64,000 nucleotides of DNA. It comes from Rhizobium sp. 11515TR. Its GTDB lineage: Bacteria; Pseudomonadota; Alphaproteobacteria; Rhizobiales; Rhizobiaceae. Below the pieces are notes generated by a model. It did no database searches, was not told the DNA's origin, and was given only the letters and a program-made list of their open reading frames with translations. The DNA lies in assembly GCF_002277895.1 (NCBI RefSeq), contig NZ_CP022998.1:1841501-1905500 (forward strand). Direction: 5' to 3'. Of the stretch, positions 16,152 through 26,924 are shown in pieces. Position 1 is the stretch's first letter, and each line of letters opens with the position of its first letter. Made by a program: the position numbers and the translations under genes.

Positions 16152-16591
16152 TTGTAGAACAGGACTTTGCCGCCAAGTATCGAAGCTTGCTGACCGAATG
16201 CGATCGGGTAACATACGGGTCGGTTCTATCTCAAAATGAGAGATCTAGTATGTGGCCGATCTTCAGGGCGTTGTTATCTGGCTCGAAGTTGTTAAACGTA
16301 ACGGCTGGCGAGGTCATTCTCACTACTTCACAAGAAAGCGGCATCTCTCGCCACTCGTTTTTCGAATGGCGTGTCAAAGAAGCCATTGATAAATCCGACG
16401 TCTTTATCGCCGTTAAAATGCGACCTGACAGCTATGCGGGACCGGAAGGCTCCGTCAAAAATTATATCAATTTCGATGTTGATACGGCCATCAGACTTCG
16501 CGATAGCTTGAATGAGTGCATCGAGTTTGCGCGCAAATATCAAGAGGCTCGCGAGAGTGCCTCGGATAGCGACGCTAACGAAATCGCATAA
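16148..16591 (+). CDS. Orphan hypothetical protein, 147 aa
   Basis: An open frame of 147 codons starting with TTG at 16148, overlapping the LOG gene stop by four bases. I recognise no family. The product is soluble, with a mixed composition and a C-terminal Glu/Ser/Asp tail. Base composition is visibly more AT-rich than its neighbours, and codon choice includes many A/T-ending codons, which hints at acquisition. The ribosome site before the TTG is weak, so the start is uncertain and a later start is possible. It is convergent with rarD. Confidence 0.5.
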   Translation: MIVEQDFAAKYRSLLTECDRVTYGSVLSQNERSSMWPIFRALLSGSKLLNVTAGEVILTTSQESGISRHSFFEWRVKEAIDKSDVFIAVKMRPDSYAGPEGSVKNYINFDVDTAIRLRDSLNECIEFARKYQEARESASDSDANEIA

Positions 16592-16629
16592 TTGCTATCA
16601 GAGCGCTGTTTAGCTGCTCGGCTTGATGT

Positions 16630-17541
16630 CTAGCGCTCTCTGCTCTGACGCAGCATCGACCAGCTGTAGAGCGCAAGACCGGCCCAGATCAGCGAAAATG
16701 CAACGAGTTGCGTCGTGCCGAAGGGTTCCTTGAATAGGAAGACGGCAAACAGGAAGACCATGGTCGGTACGATATACTGCATGATGCCGATGGTCGACAT
16801 CCTCAGAAGCTTCGCGCCATTGGCGAAGATCATCAGCGGCAGCGCCGTCACGAGCCCGCAGCCGAGCAGAAGCGCCGTATCCGAAATGCCGGTCTGGTAA
16901 AAGTGGCCTTCACCGCGCGCTTCCAGATAGAGGATGTAAAGCGCTGCCGGGATGCAGAGCAGCAGCACCTCGATGAAAAAGCCCTGATTGGCTCCCACAG
17001 GCAGCGTCTTGCGGAAAAAGGCATAAAACCCCCAGGAAAAGGTCAGCGACAACGCGACCCACGGCAGGGTGCCGGCTTTCACCGTCAGAATGATGACGGC
17101 AATGGCTGCAAGGCAGATGGCGACGATCTGTATCGGCGCCAACCTTTCTTTGAGCACGATGGCACCGAGCGCAATGCTGAATAGCGGATTGATGAAGTAA
17201 CCAAGCGCGGCATCGAGCGAATGGCCGGCGCCGATCGCCCAGACATAGGTTCCCCAGTTGATGGTGACGAGCGCTGCCGTTAGCGATGCCATGGCGATCG
17301 TGCGCGGATTACGAAACGCCGCCTTCACGTCTCCCAGCCGCCCCAGCGCCAGCAGCACGATGCCGGCAACCGGGACTGACCAGACGATGCGATGGGCAAT
17401 GACCTCGAAAGCCGGGATATGCGCCAGCGCCTTCATATAGAGTGGCAGAATGCCCCAGAAGAGATAGGCCGTCATCGCGAAGCCGAAGCCGCGGATAGCG
17501 TCATTGTTCTTGATTTCAGGTTTGACCGCGTCGGTGGCCAT
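16630..17541 (-). CDS. rarD: RarD-type EamA family transporter
   Basis: A 303-residue inner-membrane protein with about ten hydrophobic helices and two EamA repeats. The sequence matches the RarD subfamily (GFGFAMTAYLFWGILPLY, AHRIVWSVP). RarD was linked to chloramphenicol sensitivity in other bacteria; its natural substrate is unknown. The start at 17541 (MATDAV) has ACGGGAAA upstream; a Met seven codons earlier is less likely. No operon partner lies adjacent. Confidence 0.88.
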   Translation of the reverse strand: MATDAVKPEIKNNDAIRGFGFAMTAYLFWGILPLYMKALAHIPAFEVIAHRIVWSVPVAGIVLLALGRLGDVKAAFRNPRTIAMASLTAALVTINWGTYVWAIGAGHSLDAALGYFINPLFSIALGAIVLKERLAPIQIVAICLAAIAVIILTVKAGTLPWVALSLTFSWGFYAFFRKTLPVGANQGFFIEVLLLCIPAALYILYLEARGEGHFYQTGISDTALLLGCGLVTALPLMIFANGAKLLRMSTIGIMQYIVPTMVFLFAVFLFKEPFGTTQLVAFSLIWAGLALYSWSMLRQSRER

Positions 17542-17649
17542 GAATTTTCCCGTCTTTCGCAATTATTTGAGACGGGATTACCCCAATGCATGCAATATGG
17601 CTAATTCATTTCCTTGACGGCATCGTCAAGCTTTTTGATGACCAGCGGA

Positions 17650-19266
17650 TCACTCCGCTGCGATCTTGCCTGCCATATGGCGGTTTTTCATCAGCTTGTA
17701 GATGACGGAATCCATCAGCGCCTGGAACGATGCGTCGATGATGTTCTCGGACACGCCGACCGTCCACCAGCGTACACCGTCGCTATCCGTGGATTCGATC
17801 AGGACTCGGGTGATGGCCTCCGTGCCGCCATTGAGGATACGCACCTTGAAGTCGGCGAGTTCCAGATCGTCGATCTCGTGCTGGTATTTGCCGAAATTCT
17901 TGCGCAGCGCCAGGTCGAGTGCGTTGACCGGGCCGTCGCCCTCGGCAACCGACATGATGGTCTCGCCATCGATGATGATCTTGACCACCGCTTCCGAGAC
18001 GATTTTCACCCGGCCGTGGGAATCGAAGCGGCGCTCGACCATGACGCGGAAACCGTCGATCGCGAAGAACTCCGGGATGGTGCCGAGCGTGCGCCGCGCC
18101 AGAAGCTCGAAGCTCGCGTCCGCGCCTTCGTAAGCATAGCCTGTCGCTTCACGCTCCTTGACGATCTGGATCAGCTGGTCGAGCTTGGGGTCGTCCTTGC
18201 CGACCTCGATGCCGCGCCGCTTTAGCGCATTGATGAAGTTCGACTTGCCCCCTTGGTCGGAGACCATTACCTTGCGGAAATTGCCGACGCTTTCCGGCGG
18301 CACATGCTCGTAGGTGCGCGGGTCTTTCAGCAGCGCCGAGGCGTGGATACCGGCCTTGGTGGCGAAGGCAGAGGCGCCGACATAGGGAGCCTGATGGTCC
18401 GGAGAGCGGTTCAGAAGCTCGTCGAAGGCATGCGAAAGGCCGGTCAAGCCCACCAGGCGCTCGGCGTCGATCGTCGTTTCGAAGCGTTCGCTATAGGCTC
18501 TTTTCAGCGCCAGGGTCGGGATCAACGTGATCAAGTTGGCGTTGCCACAGCGCTCGCCGATGCCGTTCAGCGTGCCCTGGATCTGCCGCACGCCGGCCTC
18601 GACCGCAGCAAGCGAATTGGCAACCGCCTGGCCGGTGTCGTTATGGGCATGGATGCCAAGACAGTGCCCGGGAACGCCGCAGGCGATGACGGCTTCGACG
18701 ATGGCGCGCACCTCCGGCGGCTGCGTGCCGCCATTGGTGTCGCAGAGTACGACCCAGCGAGCTCCGGCATCATAGGCCGTCTTGGCGCAGGCAAGCGCGT
18801 AGGTCGGATTGGCCTTGTAACCGTCGAAGAAATGCTCGCAATCGACGAGAGCCTCCTTGCCGGCATTGACGGCTGCCTTGACGCTTTCTGCGATGCTTTC
18901 GAGGTTCTCCTCGTTGGTACAGCCGAGCGCCACCTTGACGTGATAGTCCCAGCTCTTGGCGACGAAACAGATCGCATCGGATTTCGCCTGCAGTAAGCTC
19001 GCAAGGCCGGGATCGTTGGAGGCGGAGATGCCGGCGCGCTTCGTCATGCCGAAGGCGACGAAGGATGCCGATGTCGTGCGCTTCTCATTGAAGAAAGCGG
19101 TATCGGTCGGGTTGGCGCCGGGATAGCCGCCTTCAACGTAATCCAGGCCGAACTCATCCAGCATGGTGGCGATGGCAATCTTGTCCTCGACAGAAAAATC
19201 GATGCCGGGCGTCTGCTGGCCATCGCGGAGCGTCGTGTCGAAGAGATAGATTTTTTCGCGTGTCAT
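17650..19266 (-). CDS. cimA: (R)-citramalate synthase
   Basis: A 538-residue enzyme of the HMGL/LeuA family that condenses acetyl-CoA with pyruvate to citramalate, a threonine-independent route to 2-oxobutyrate and isoleucine. The N-terminal TIM barrel starts YLFDTTLRDGQQTPG, with metal ligands in HAHNDTGQ and ERCGNANL. The C-terminal part (from about residue 380) is a regulatory LeuA dimer domain with the GTEAITRVLIES segment. The length and the GVDFS/PGIDFS-like start separate it from LeuA proper. It stands between rarD and pip, with a REP-like repeat upstream. Confidence 0.9.
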   Translation of the reverse strand: MTREKIYLFDTTLRDGQQTPGIDFSVEDKIAIATMLDEFGLDYVEGGYPGANPTDTAFFNEKRTTSASFVAFGMTKRAGISASNDPGLASLLQAKSDAICFVAKSWDYHVKVALGCTNEENLESIAESVKAAVNAGKEALVDCEHFFDGYKANPTYALACAKTAYDAGARWVVLCDTNGGTQPPEVRAIVEAVIACGVPGHCLGIHAHNDTGQAVANSLAAVEAGVRQIQGTLNGIGERCGNANLITLIPTLALKRAYSERFETTIDAERLVGLTGLSHAFDELLNRSPDHQAPYVGASAFATKAGIHASALLKDPRTYEHVPPESVGNFRKVMVSDQGGKSNFINALKRRGIEVGKDDPKLDQLIQIVKEREATGYAYEGADASFELLARRTLGTIPEFFAIDGFRVMVERRFDSHGRVKIVSEAVVKIIIDGETIMSVAEGDGPVNALDLALRKNFGKYQHEIDDLELADFKVRILNGGTEAITRVLIESTDSDGVRWWTVGVSENIIDASFQALMDSVIYKLMKNRHMAGKIAAE

Positions 19267-19302
19267 ACTGTTTCCTCCGGCGAACCGGTTTCTTCTTGCT
19301 CA

Positions 19303-19350
19303 GTCGCTCCCTCTCCCCGTTAACGAGGAGAGGGCTGGGGTGAGGGGCGT
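19303..19350. repeat. REP-like GC-rich palindrome
   Basis: CCCTCTCC (19309-19316) pairs with GGAGAGGG (19327-19334) around a short AT loop, followed by GGGGTGAGGGG. This 'CTCTCCCC...GGGGAGAG' unit resembles a repeat common between genes in Rhizobiales. It sits between the pip stop and the cimA start. Confidence 0.5.
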
Positions 19351-19357
19351 TCCGAGG

Positions 19358-20782
<1,425 letters not shown>

Positions 20783-20790
<8 letters not shown>

Positions 20791-21274
20791 GGCTCTTCTC
20801 CTCTGGCCAGCTTGAGGTATCGTAATCGGGATGTTGATGATTGGAGAGCCTGATCGATATCGCACGGTCTGAGCTGTCCTCATCCGGTTCCATCGGCAGC
20901 GCATCGAGTGCATGGAACCAAGGCATTTTTCCTGCGCGGTTCGATTGTGCGACGGGTTGGACCAGCGCAGGCTCATCCAACGAACCAAGTGTCACATTGA
21001 TGGAATCCGTGCCGGGTACGTCGTAAAACAATGGTGTACCGCAGGTGCCGCAAAAGCCGCGGCGCACGAGATCGGACGAATGAAACCAGGAGGGCTCGCC
21101 ACGCGTCAGCTCGAAATCGACACGCTTGGCGCTGCCCAATGGCAGGGCGTAATTGCCGGATGCTTTCTGGCACATGCGGCAATGACAAAGGTGCGGATAG
21201 CCGAGCGCACTGGCTGTGCGATAACGAACCGCGCCACATTGGCATCCGCCGCTATGTCCTGCAACCATTGTCAT
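20783..21274 (-). CDS. GFA-fold protein 2 of the cluster
   Basis: A 163-residue GFA-domain protein with CQCG, CHCRMCQK and FCGTCGTPL zinc-ligand clusters. The C-terminal motif is NHQHPDYDTSSWP. The start at 21274 (ATGACA) overlaps the preceding GFA stop by four bases and matches the start position of its paralogues; an in-frame ATG at 21295 lies inside the neighbour. The product is about as similar to its neighbours as old paralogues would be, not a recent copy. Function not established. Confidence 0.87.
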
Positions 21275-21753
21275 TTGCCGCTCTCCGGTGGCCATGCTGC
21301 CGTATCGTGGTCAGGATGCTGGTTGGACACGATGTTCAGCACGAAGGGCGCTTGCGCAGCGTCTTCCTCCGTCGAGTGTCCGGGCAGCAGATGCAGCCGA
21401 TCGACGAAGCCGATCTTGGCTTCCGTACCATACTGCACAAGGGGCGGCAGTTGCGAGGGATCGTCAAAGGCACCAGCCGCGACTGCAATGCCATCGGGCG
21501 CCTCGTAGGTCAGCGGCGTGCCGCAATCCCCGCAGAAGCCGCGCTTCACATAGTTGGATGATTGAAACACCTTCCGCTCGCCACGCGCCCATACGAGTTC
21601 AGCACCACGCGTCGAGACTAGGGGCGCATAATAGGCACCGAATGCCTTCTGACACATGCGGCAATGACAGATGGAGGCATCCTTCAGCCCCCCCCGCACC
21701 CGGAAGCGAACCGCGCCGCACTGACAGCCGCCAGTGTAGGTCGAGACGGTCAT
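21271..21753 (-). CDS. GFA-fold protein 1 of the cluster
   Basis: A 160-residue GFA-domain protein. Zinc ligands C10 and C12, then C29, C31 and C34 (CHCRMC), and a FCGDCGTPL cluster are present. The C-terminal motif is SNQHPDHDTAAWP. The start at 21753 overlaps the DUF559 stop by four bases (ATGA). It is the first of three tandem GFA genes. The fold holds structural zinc and may act on a glutathione or small thiol adduct; that is inference from the family. Confidence 0.87.
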   Translation of the reverse strand: MTVSTYTGGCQCGAVRFRVRGGLKDASICHCRMCQKAFGAYYAPLVSTRGAELVWARGERKVFQSSNYVKRGFCGDCGTPLTYEAPDGIAVAAGAFDDPSQLPPLVQYGTEAKIGFVDRLHLLPGHSTEEDAAQAPFVLNIVSNQHPDHDTAAWPPESGK

Positions 21754-22133
21754 GGCCTATCCTTTCCGGCTACGATGAGAATATGCATGCAGACGTTATC
21801 GATATCCTTCAGAACATCGTCATTCCAGAAGCGCAGGACAGTCCAGCCGCCGGCTTCGAGACGGCGGGTGCGAACCTTGTCATAGGTTTGATCGTGGTCA
21901 TTGCCATGCTGGGAGCCATCGACTTCGACGATGAGTTTTTCAGCAGGGCAGGCGAAATCGACGATATAACCGGCGATGGGCAGTTGGCGGCGAAAGCCGA
22001 GACCCATGAGGCGGTGCGCGCGCAATTCATTCCAGAGCCGAAGTTCCGCGTCCGTCATGACCTTGCGCATGCGGCGGGCGTTACTGCGGATCTTCGGCGG
22101 GACTGGAGTATGCGGCAAGGTAACGAAGTTCAC
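21750..22133 (-). CDS. DUF559 (Vsr-like) endonuclease-fold protein
   Basis: A 127-residue protein of the DUF559 family, related to Vsr and PD-(D/E)xK-type nucleases. Candidate active-site residues are E30 (MTDAELRLW), D59 (IVDFAC) and E70/D72 (VEVDGSQH). The GTG start at 22133 overlaps the cysS stop by four bases (GTGA). A TTG at 22148 would give five more residues but lies deeper in cysS. No methyltransferase partner is adjacent, so a mismatch-repair or restriction role is not supported here. Confidence 0.82.
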   Translation of the reverse strand: MNFVTLPHTPVPPKIRSNARRMRKVMTDAELRLWNELRAHRLMGLGFRRQLPIAGYIVDFACPAEKLIVEVDGSQHGNDHDQTYDKVRTRRLEAGGWTVLRFWNDDVLKDIDNVCMHILIVAGKDRP

Positions 22134-23521
22134 CGCTTGATCTCCCAAGTCGTAATGCGCTCGCCCGTCGCCGCGTCCTTGCCGTCCTTGAGCTGAACAC
22201 CTCTTGCCGTCAGTTCCTCGCGAAGCTTGTCGGCTTCGGCGAAGTTCTTTGCCTTCAGCAATTCCAGACGCTGGCGCACCTTGGCATCGACTTCCGCGAC
22301 CACAGCTTCGTCCACCTCCGCCTTCTTCGGCAGCAGACCGAGAAGATCGGCGCTGGCCGCGAAGACGGGCAGGAGGCTGGCATCGGCATTGGCGGCCTGT
22401 GCCAGGGCATGCAGCGCCTGGATGGCCACAACGGTGTTCAGATCATCGCCGAGAGCGGCCAGGACCGTCTGATCCGGCACGGCGTTGCCGATATCCGCTG
22501 CCGGCCATTTGGCGATCAGCCGTTCGGCTTCTTCGAGCCGCTTGACGGAAAAGTCGATCGGCTCGCGATAATGCGTCATCAGCATGGCAAGCCTCAGCAC
22601 CTCGCCCGGCCAGGTCCGCCCGCCGAGCTTGTCCGTCTGCAGCAGCTCGTGGATAGTGACGAAATTGCCTTCCGACTTCGACATCTTGCGGCCTTCGACC
22701 TGCACGAAGCCGTTATGCATCCAGACATTCGCCATGGCATGCGTACCATGCGCGCAGCGCGATTGGGCAATTTCGTTTTCATGGTGCGGGAAGATCAGGT
22801 CCAGGCCGCCGCCGTGAATGTCGAAGACATCGCCGAGATAGCGTCCGCTCATGGCCGAGCATTCGATATGCCAGCCCGGACGACCGCGGCCCCAGGGGCT
22901 TTCCCAGCCGGGTTCGTTCTCGTCCGAAAGTTTCCACAGAACGAAATCGCCAGGGCTCTTCTTGTGCTCGTCGACGGCGACGCGAGCGCCTGCCTGCTGC
23001 TCATCGAGATTGCGCTTCGAAAGCTGGCCATAATCAACCATCGACTTGGTATCGAACAGCACCTCGCCAGCAGCCTGGTAGGCATGGCCCTTGGCGATCA
23101 GCGTCTCGATGATCGCGATCATCTGCGCGATATTATCGGTCGCCCGCGGCTGTACCGACGGCTCCAGGCAGCCGAGCGCCGTCGTATCCTCGCGATACTG
23201 CCGCTCGGTCTTCTCCGTCACCAGGCGGATCGCCTCGTTCAGTGGCAAGCCGGGATGATCGCGCAACGCGCGCAAGTTGATCTTGTCGTCGACGTCGGTG
23301 ATGTTGCGGACATAGGTGACACGGCTCTCACCGTAGACATGCCGCAGCAGCCGGAACAGCACGTCGAAAACGATCGCCGGGCGGGCGTTGCCGATATGGG
23401 CGAAGTCATAGACCGTCGGGCCGCAGACATACATGCGGACATTGTCGCGATCGATCGGCTGAAAATCGGCCTTTTCGCGCGTCAGCGTGTTGTAGAACTT
23501 TAATTGCGGCTCGGCGGCCAT
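22130..23521 (-). CDS. cysS: Cysteinyl-tRNA synthetase
   Basis: Charges tRNA-Cys with cysteine. The 463-residue class I synthetase has the zinc cysteine C33 (YVCGPTVYD), the HIGN form of the HIGH motif at 42-45, the HIEC zinc segment and KMSKSEGN. The start at 23521 (MAAEPQ) is the conserved N-terminus; a Met six codons upstream is less likely. Its stop overlaps the DUF559 start, making it the head of a chain of overlapping genes running to pip. Confidence 0.96.
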   Translation of the reverse strand: MAAEPQLKFYNTLTREKADFQPIDRDNVRMYVCGPTVYDFAHIGNARPAIVFDVLFRLLRHVYGESRVTYVRNITDVDDKINLRALRDHPGLPLNEAIRLVTEKTERQYREDTTALGCLEPSVQPRATDNIAQMIAIIETLIAKGHAYQAAGEVLFDTKSMVDYGQLSKRNLDEQQAGARVAVDEHKKSPGDFVLWKLSDENEPGWESPWGRGRPGWHIECSAMSGRYLGDVFDIHGGGLDLIFPHHENEIAQSRCAHGTHAMANVWMHNGFVQVEGRKMSKSEGNFVTIHELLQTDKLGGRTWPGEVLRLAMLMTHYREPIDFSVKRLEEAERLIAKWPAADIGNAVPDQTVLAALGDDLNTVVAIQALHALAQAANADASLLPVFAASADLLGLLPKKAEVDEAVVAEVDAKVRQRLELLKAKNFAEADKLREELTARGVQLKDGKDAATGERITTWEIKR

Positions 23522-23744
23522 GTCACTCTCCCAAGGCATAAATCCGAAAAAATACCGTCACCGGCAGGCCGGACGTTTGTCATCTTGGATTTTGGGAGAC
23601 GAAAACGGCCAGGCCAGCGAAACGCTAGCGAATAATCTTCCGGCAGATAATGCAGATAACCGTTTTCATGGGCGGCTTTATCGCGCGCCGGATGAATTTG
23701 GTCAAGTAGGGATAAGGCGTCCCGCGTAAAGGCCCGGGATGTTT

Positions 23745-24485
23745 TTATTCCGGCATCCGATAGTCGACGAGCCTGTTTTCGCGCACGACGAAAAGCTTGC
23801 CGGTTTCGGTGACGTCGGGGCCGACCAGAGGCAGGATCGCCTGGGCGACCTCTCGCGGATGCGGCAGCGTATCCGGGTCTTCGCCGGGCATGGCCTGAGC
23901 ACGCATGGCAGTGCGGGTAGCGCCTGGATCGACGCTGGTGATGCGCAGCGGCGTGCTCTGCGTTTCCCCGGCCCAGGTCCGCGCTAGCGCCTCGACGGCA
24001 GCTTTAGAGGCGGAATAGGGACCCCAGAAGGGCCGGCAGCGATGGGCGGCGGCCGAGGAGAGGATGGCGGCGCGGCCGGCATCGGAGCGCATCAGCAGCG
24101 GTTCCACCGAACGGATCAGCCGCCAAGTGGCGGTGACATTGATCGTCATCACCTTTTCGAACACCTTGGCCTCGACATGGCCGATCGGCGAGATCACGCC
24201 GAGAACGCCGGCATTGGCAACGAGAATATCGAGTTTGCCCCAGCGCTCATAGATGGAGGCGCCGAGCGCATCGATGGCATTCATGTCGGCAAGATCGAAG
24301 GGCACAAGCGTCGCCGAGCCGCCGGCAGCCTTGATGGCATCGTCAAGCTCCTCAAGCCCGCCGACGGTGCGGGCGCAGGCGATCACATGTGCGCCGGCCT
24401 TGGCCAGTTCCAGTGCCGTGAAATAGCCGATACCTCGCGATGCGCCGGTGACGAGGGCGATCTTGTCCTTGAGATTGACGCTCAT
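23745..24485 (-). CDS. Short-chain dehydrogenase/reductase
   Basis: A 246-residue Rossmann oxidoreductase. TGASRGIG is the nucleotide-binding motif, NAGV the structural motif, with the catalytic serine in LSSAAAH and YSASK holding Tyr and Lys. Substrate is unknown. It is probably the last gene of the purF region, where a similar SDR gene commonly follows purF in rhizobia. The start at 24485 (MSVNLKDK) gives the standard N-terminus. Confidence 0.88.
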   Translation of the reverse strand: MSVNLKDKIALVTGASRGIGYFTALELAKAGAHVIACARTVGGLEELDDAIKAAGGSATLVPFDLADMNAIDALGASIYERWGKLDILVANAGVLGVISPIGHVEAKVFEKVMTINVTATWRLIRSVEPLLMRSDAGRAAILSSAAAHRCRPFWGPYSASKAAVEALARTWAGETQSTPLRITSVDPGATRTAMRAQAMPGEDPDTLPHPREVAQAILPLVGPDVTETGKLFVVRENRLVDYRMPE

Positions 24486-24563
24486 GCTGCTTTGATCCGG
24501 ATATGTTGCAAAGGAATAGGGGCAGAACGCCCCCAACCTTTCTGGGGTCAACCGTTTATAAGG

Positions 24564-26048
24564 TCAACCATTGCTCGCGAGAACGGAAAGCTTGCGCACG
24601 TTGCTGGTGCTTTCCTTGTCGAGCAGACGCGTCGGATAGTCCCCGGTAAAGTAATGATCGGTGAACTGCGGCTGCGCATTGTTGCGCGGCTCGCCGCCTA
24701 CGGCTCGGTAGAGTCCGTCGATCGACAGGAATTCCAACGAATCCGCGCCGATGTAATCGCACATGGCCTTCAGGCTGCTGTACTGGTTGGCAAGCAGCTT
24801 GTCGGCGTCCGGTGTGTCGATGCCGTAGAAATCCGGATGGAAGATCATCGGGCTGGCGACGCGGATATGCACCTCGCTGGCGCCGGCTTCGCGGATCATC
24901 TGCACGATCTTCACGGACGTGGTCCCGCGCACGATGGAATCGTCGATCAGCACGACACGCTTGCCCTCGATGATGGCGCGGTTGGCGGAATGCTTGAGCT
25001 TGACGCCGAAGGCGCGAATCTGCTGCGTAGGCTCGATGAAGGTACGGCCGACATAATGGTTGCGGATGATGCCGAGCTCGAAGGGAATGCCGCTTGCCTG
25101 CGCATAGCCGATCGCGGCGGGCGTGCCGCCATCCGGAACTGGCACGACCACATCGGCCGCGACAGGCGCTTCTTTGGCGAGATTGATCCCCATGTTCTTG
25201 CGGGCGACATAGACGTTGCGGCCGCCGACGACGGAATCAGGACGGGCGAAATAGACATATTCGAACAGGCATAGACGCTCGGGCTGTGAAACTTCCGGCT
25301 TGCGGGCATCGATAGTGATCGAACCATCAGGCTGGATCTCGCAGATAATGACTTCGCCGTTTTCGACGTCGCGGACATATTTCGCGCCGATGATGTCGAG
25401 AGCACAGGTTTCCGAGCAGAAGATGGGCTTGCCGTCGAGTTCGCCCATGACCAGCGGCCGGATGCCGATCGGATCGCGGGCGGCGATCAGCTTGGTGCGC
25501 GTCATGGCGAGCATCGAATAGCCGCCTTCCATCTGCCTGATAGCATCGATGAAACGATCTGAGGAGGAGGGATGCTTGGAGCGGGCGATGAGATGGAGGA
25601 CGACTTCGGTATCCGAGGTCGACTGACAGATGGCACCATCGGCGATCAGCTGGCGGCGCATGGTCAGGCCGTTGGTGAAATTACCGTTATGGGCAATGGC
25701 GATGCCGCCGACTTCCAGCTCGGCAAACAGCGGCTGGACATTGCGAAGGATGGTTTCGCCGGTGGTGGAGTAGCGTACATGACCGATCGAGCGGTCACCG
25801 GGGAGGCGGGCGAGGGTGGCGGGGTCGGTATAGTGGTCGCCGACAAGACCCATCCGCCGCTCCGAGTGGAAGCGCTGGCCATCGAAGGAGACGATGCCGG
25901 CTGCTTCCTGGCCGCGATGCTGCAAGGCGTGTAGGCCGAGCGCCGTCAGCGTTGCCGCATCCGGGTGCCCCAGGATGCCGAAGACGCCACATTCTTCATG
26001 CAGCGTGTCGCCGTCGATATCGTCCTCGAAGGAAACGGAATGGTTCAT
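24564..26048 (-). CDS. purF: Amidophosphoribosyltransferase
   Basis: First committed enzyme of purine synthesis: transfers the glutamine amide to PRPP. In the 494-residue product, C20 (EECGVFG) is the N-terminal nucleophile exposed after propeptide removal. The glutaminase domain is followed by a phosphoribosyltransferase domain with the PRPP loop VLIDDSIVRGTT. It sits 164 bases downstream of cvpA, the classical neighbour. The start at 26048 gives a 19-residue propeptide. Confidence 0.96.
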   Translation of the reverse strand: MNHSVSFEDDIDGDTLHEECGVFGILGHPDAATLTALGLHALQHRGQEAAGIVSFDGQRFHSERRMGLVGDHYTDPATLARLPGDRSIGHVRYSTTGETILRNVQPLFAELEVGGIAIAHNGNFTNGLTMRRQLIADGAICQSTSDTEVVLHLIARSKHPSSSDRFIDAIRQMEGGYSMLAMTRTKLIAARDPIGIRPLVMGELDGKPIFCSETCALDIIGAKYVRDVENGEVIICEIQPDGSITIDARKPEVSQPERLCLFEYVYFARPDSVVGGRNVYVARKNMGINLAKEAPVAADVVVPVPDGGTPAAIGYAQASGIPFELGIIRNHYVGRTFIEPTQQIRAFGVKLKHSANRAIIEGKRVVLIDDSIVRGTTSVKIVQMIREAGASEVHIRVASPMIFHPDFYGIDTPDADKLLANQYSSLKAMCDYIGADSLEFLSIDGLYRAVGGEPRNNAQPQFTDHYFTGDYPTRLLDKESTSNVRKLSVLASNG

Positions 26049-26212
26049 GGCTGCGGGCCTTTGCTCTCAACGTGGGCGGATCGGGGCGGCGTCACGAGTG
26101 ACCATTAAAATAGCTCAAAATCCGGCCGGAAAAAATATCGGGCCGGATCTTCTATTGTCACGCCGCTCAAATGGCGATTCTCGGGCGGCAGGTCAAGCCT
26201 GTAAACGCACCG

Positions 26213-26833
26213 TCAATTGTTTGTCTGCGGCGCGGGTGCATCATCCGACGGCGCGGTATCGTTCGGCGTGGCGTTGTCGCCGCTTCCTTGCTGCTGCTGT
26301 TGCTGCTGATTTGGCGCGATCTTGTTGAGGATTTCAGCCGGCAGCCTTGCCTGAATGTCTTGCGGCAGCGCCGCCGTCAGCTTCTCGACCATCGAATCGA
26401 GGAAAGGCTTCGACTTGGCGTTGTTGACCCAGTCCGGACGTGCGGCCGGTGCCACCAGCCAGTTCCAGAAGGCAACGACGACGACCATCAGCAGCAGGCC
26501 GCGTGCCGCGCCGAAAAGGAAGCCGAGCGTGCGGTCGAGCGCGCCGATGCGGCTGTCGATGATGAAATCGGCAATCCGGATGGTGATGAAAGAAATGATG
26601 ATGAGCGCCAGCAGGAAGATGACGGCGGCAGACGCGATCGTGGCGATCTTGGTGTCGGCCTTGTATTGCAGGGCATAGGGAACGAGCAGCGGATAAAGAT
26701 AGTAGGCGGCGACTGCGGAGCCGCCCCAGCTGACGATCGAGAGAATTTCGCGCGAAAAGCCCCGAACCATGGCCAGAATGGCGGAGAAGAGAAGAACGCC
26801 GATAACAATACCGTCGAAAATCGTAATGGGCAT
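26213..26833 (-). CDS. cvpA: CvpA family membrane protein
   Basis: A 206-residue inner-membrane protein with four hydrophobic helices, named for its role in colicin V export and often found before purF. The conserved FDGIVIGVLL start and GFSREILS segment fit the family. The C-terminal tail is hydrophilic and includes a run of seven Gln (near residue 176), then Asp/Pro/Asn-rich sequence. The Gln run is written with mixed CAG/CAA codons. Start ATG at 26833. Confidence 0.9.
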   Translation of the reverse strand: MPITIFDGIVIGVLLFSAILAMVRGFSREILSIVSWGGSAVAAYYLYPLLVPYALQYKADTKIATIASAAVIFLLALIIISFITIRIADFIIDSRIGALDRTLGFLFGAARGLLLMVVVVAFWNWLVAPAARPDWVNNAKSKPFLDSMVEKLTAALPQDIQARLPAEILNKIAPNQQQQQQQGSGDNATPNDTAPSDDAPAPQTNN

Positions 26834-26924
26834 CTATAATCCACTTCAAGACTTGCCGGACCTCATGGTCGGCATCGGCCTCAATCATGAGCCTCTTCTT
26901 TGCCAAGAACGGCTGAAGTAAGGC

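Noticed and set aside
17613..17637. Hairpin CTTGACG/CGTCAAG with T run
   Set aside because: The T run is on the plus strand, where no gene reads into it. It is not placed to terminate cimA, so I did not list it as a terminator.
24042..25274. 410-codon plus-strand open frame
   Set aside because: Antisense to the SDR and purF genes, both of which have clear motifs.
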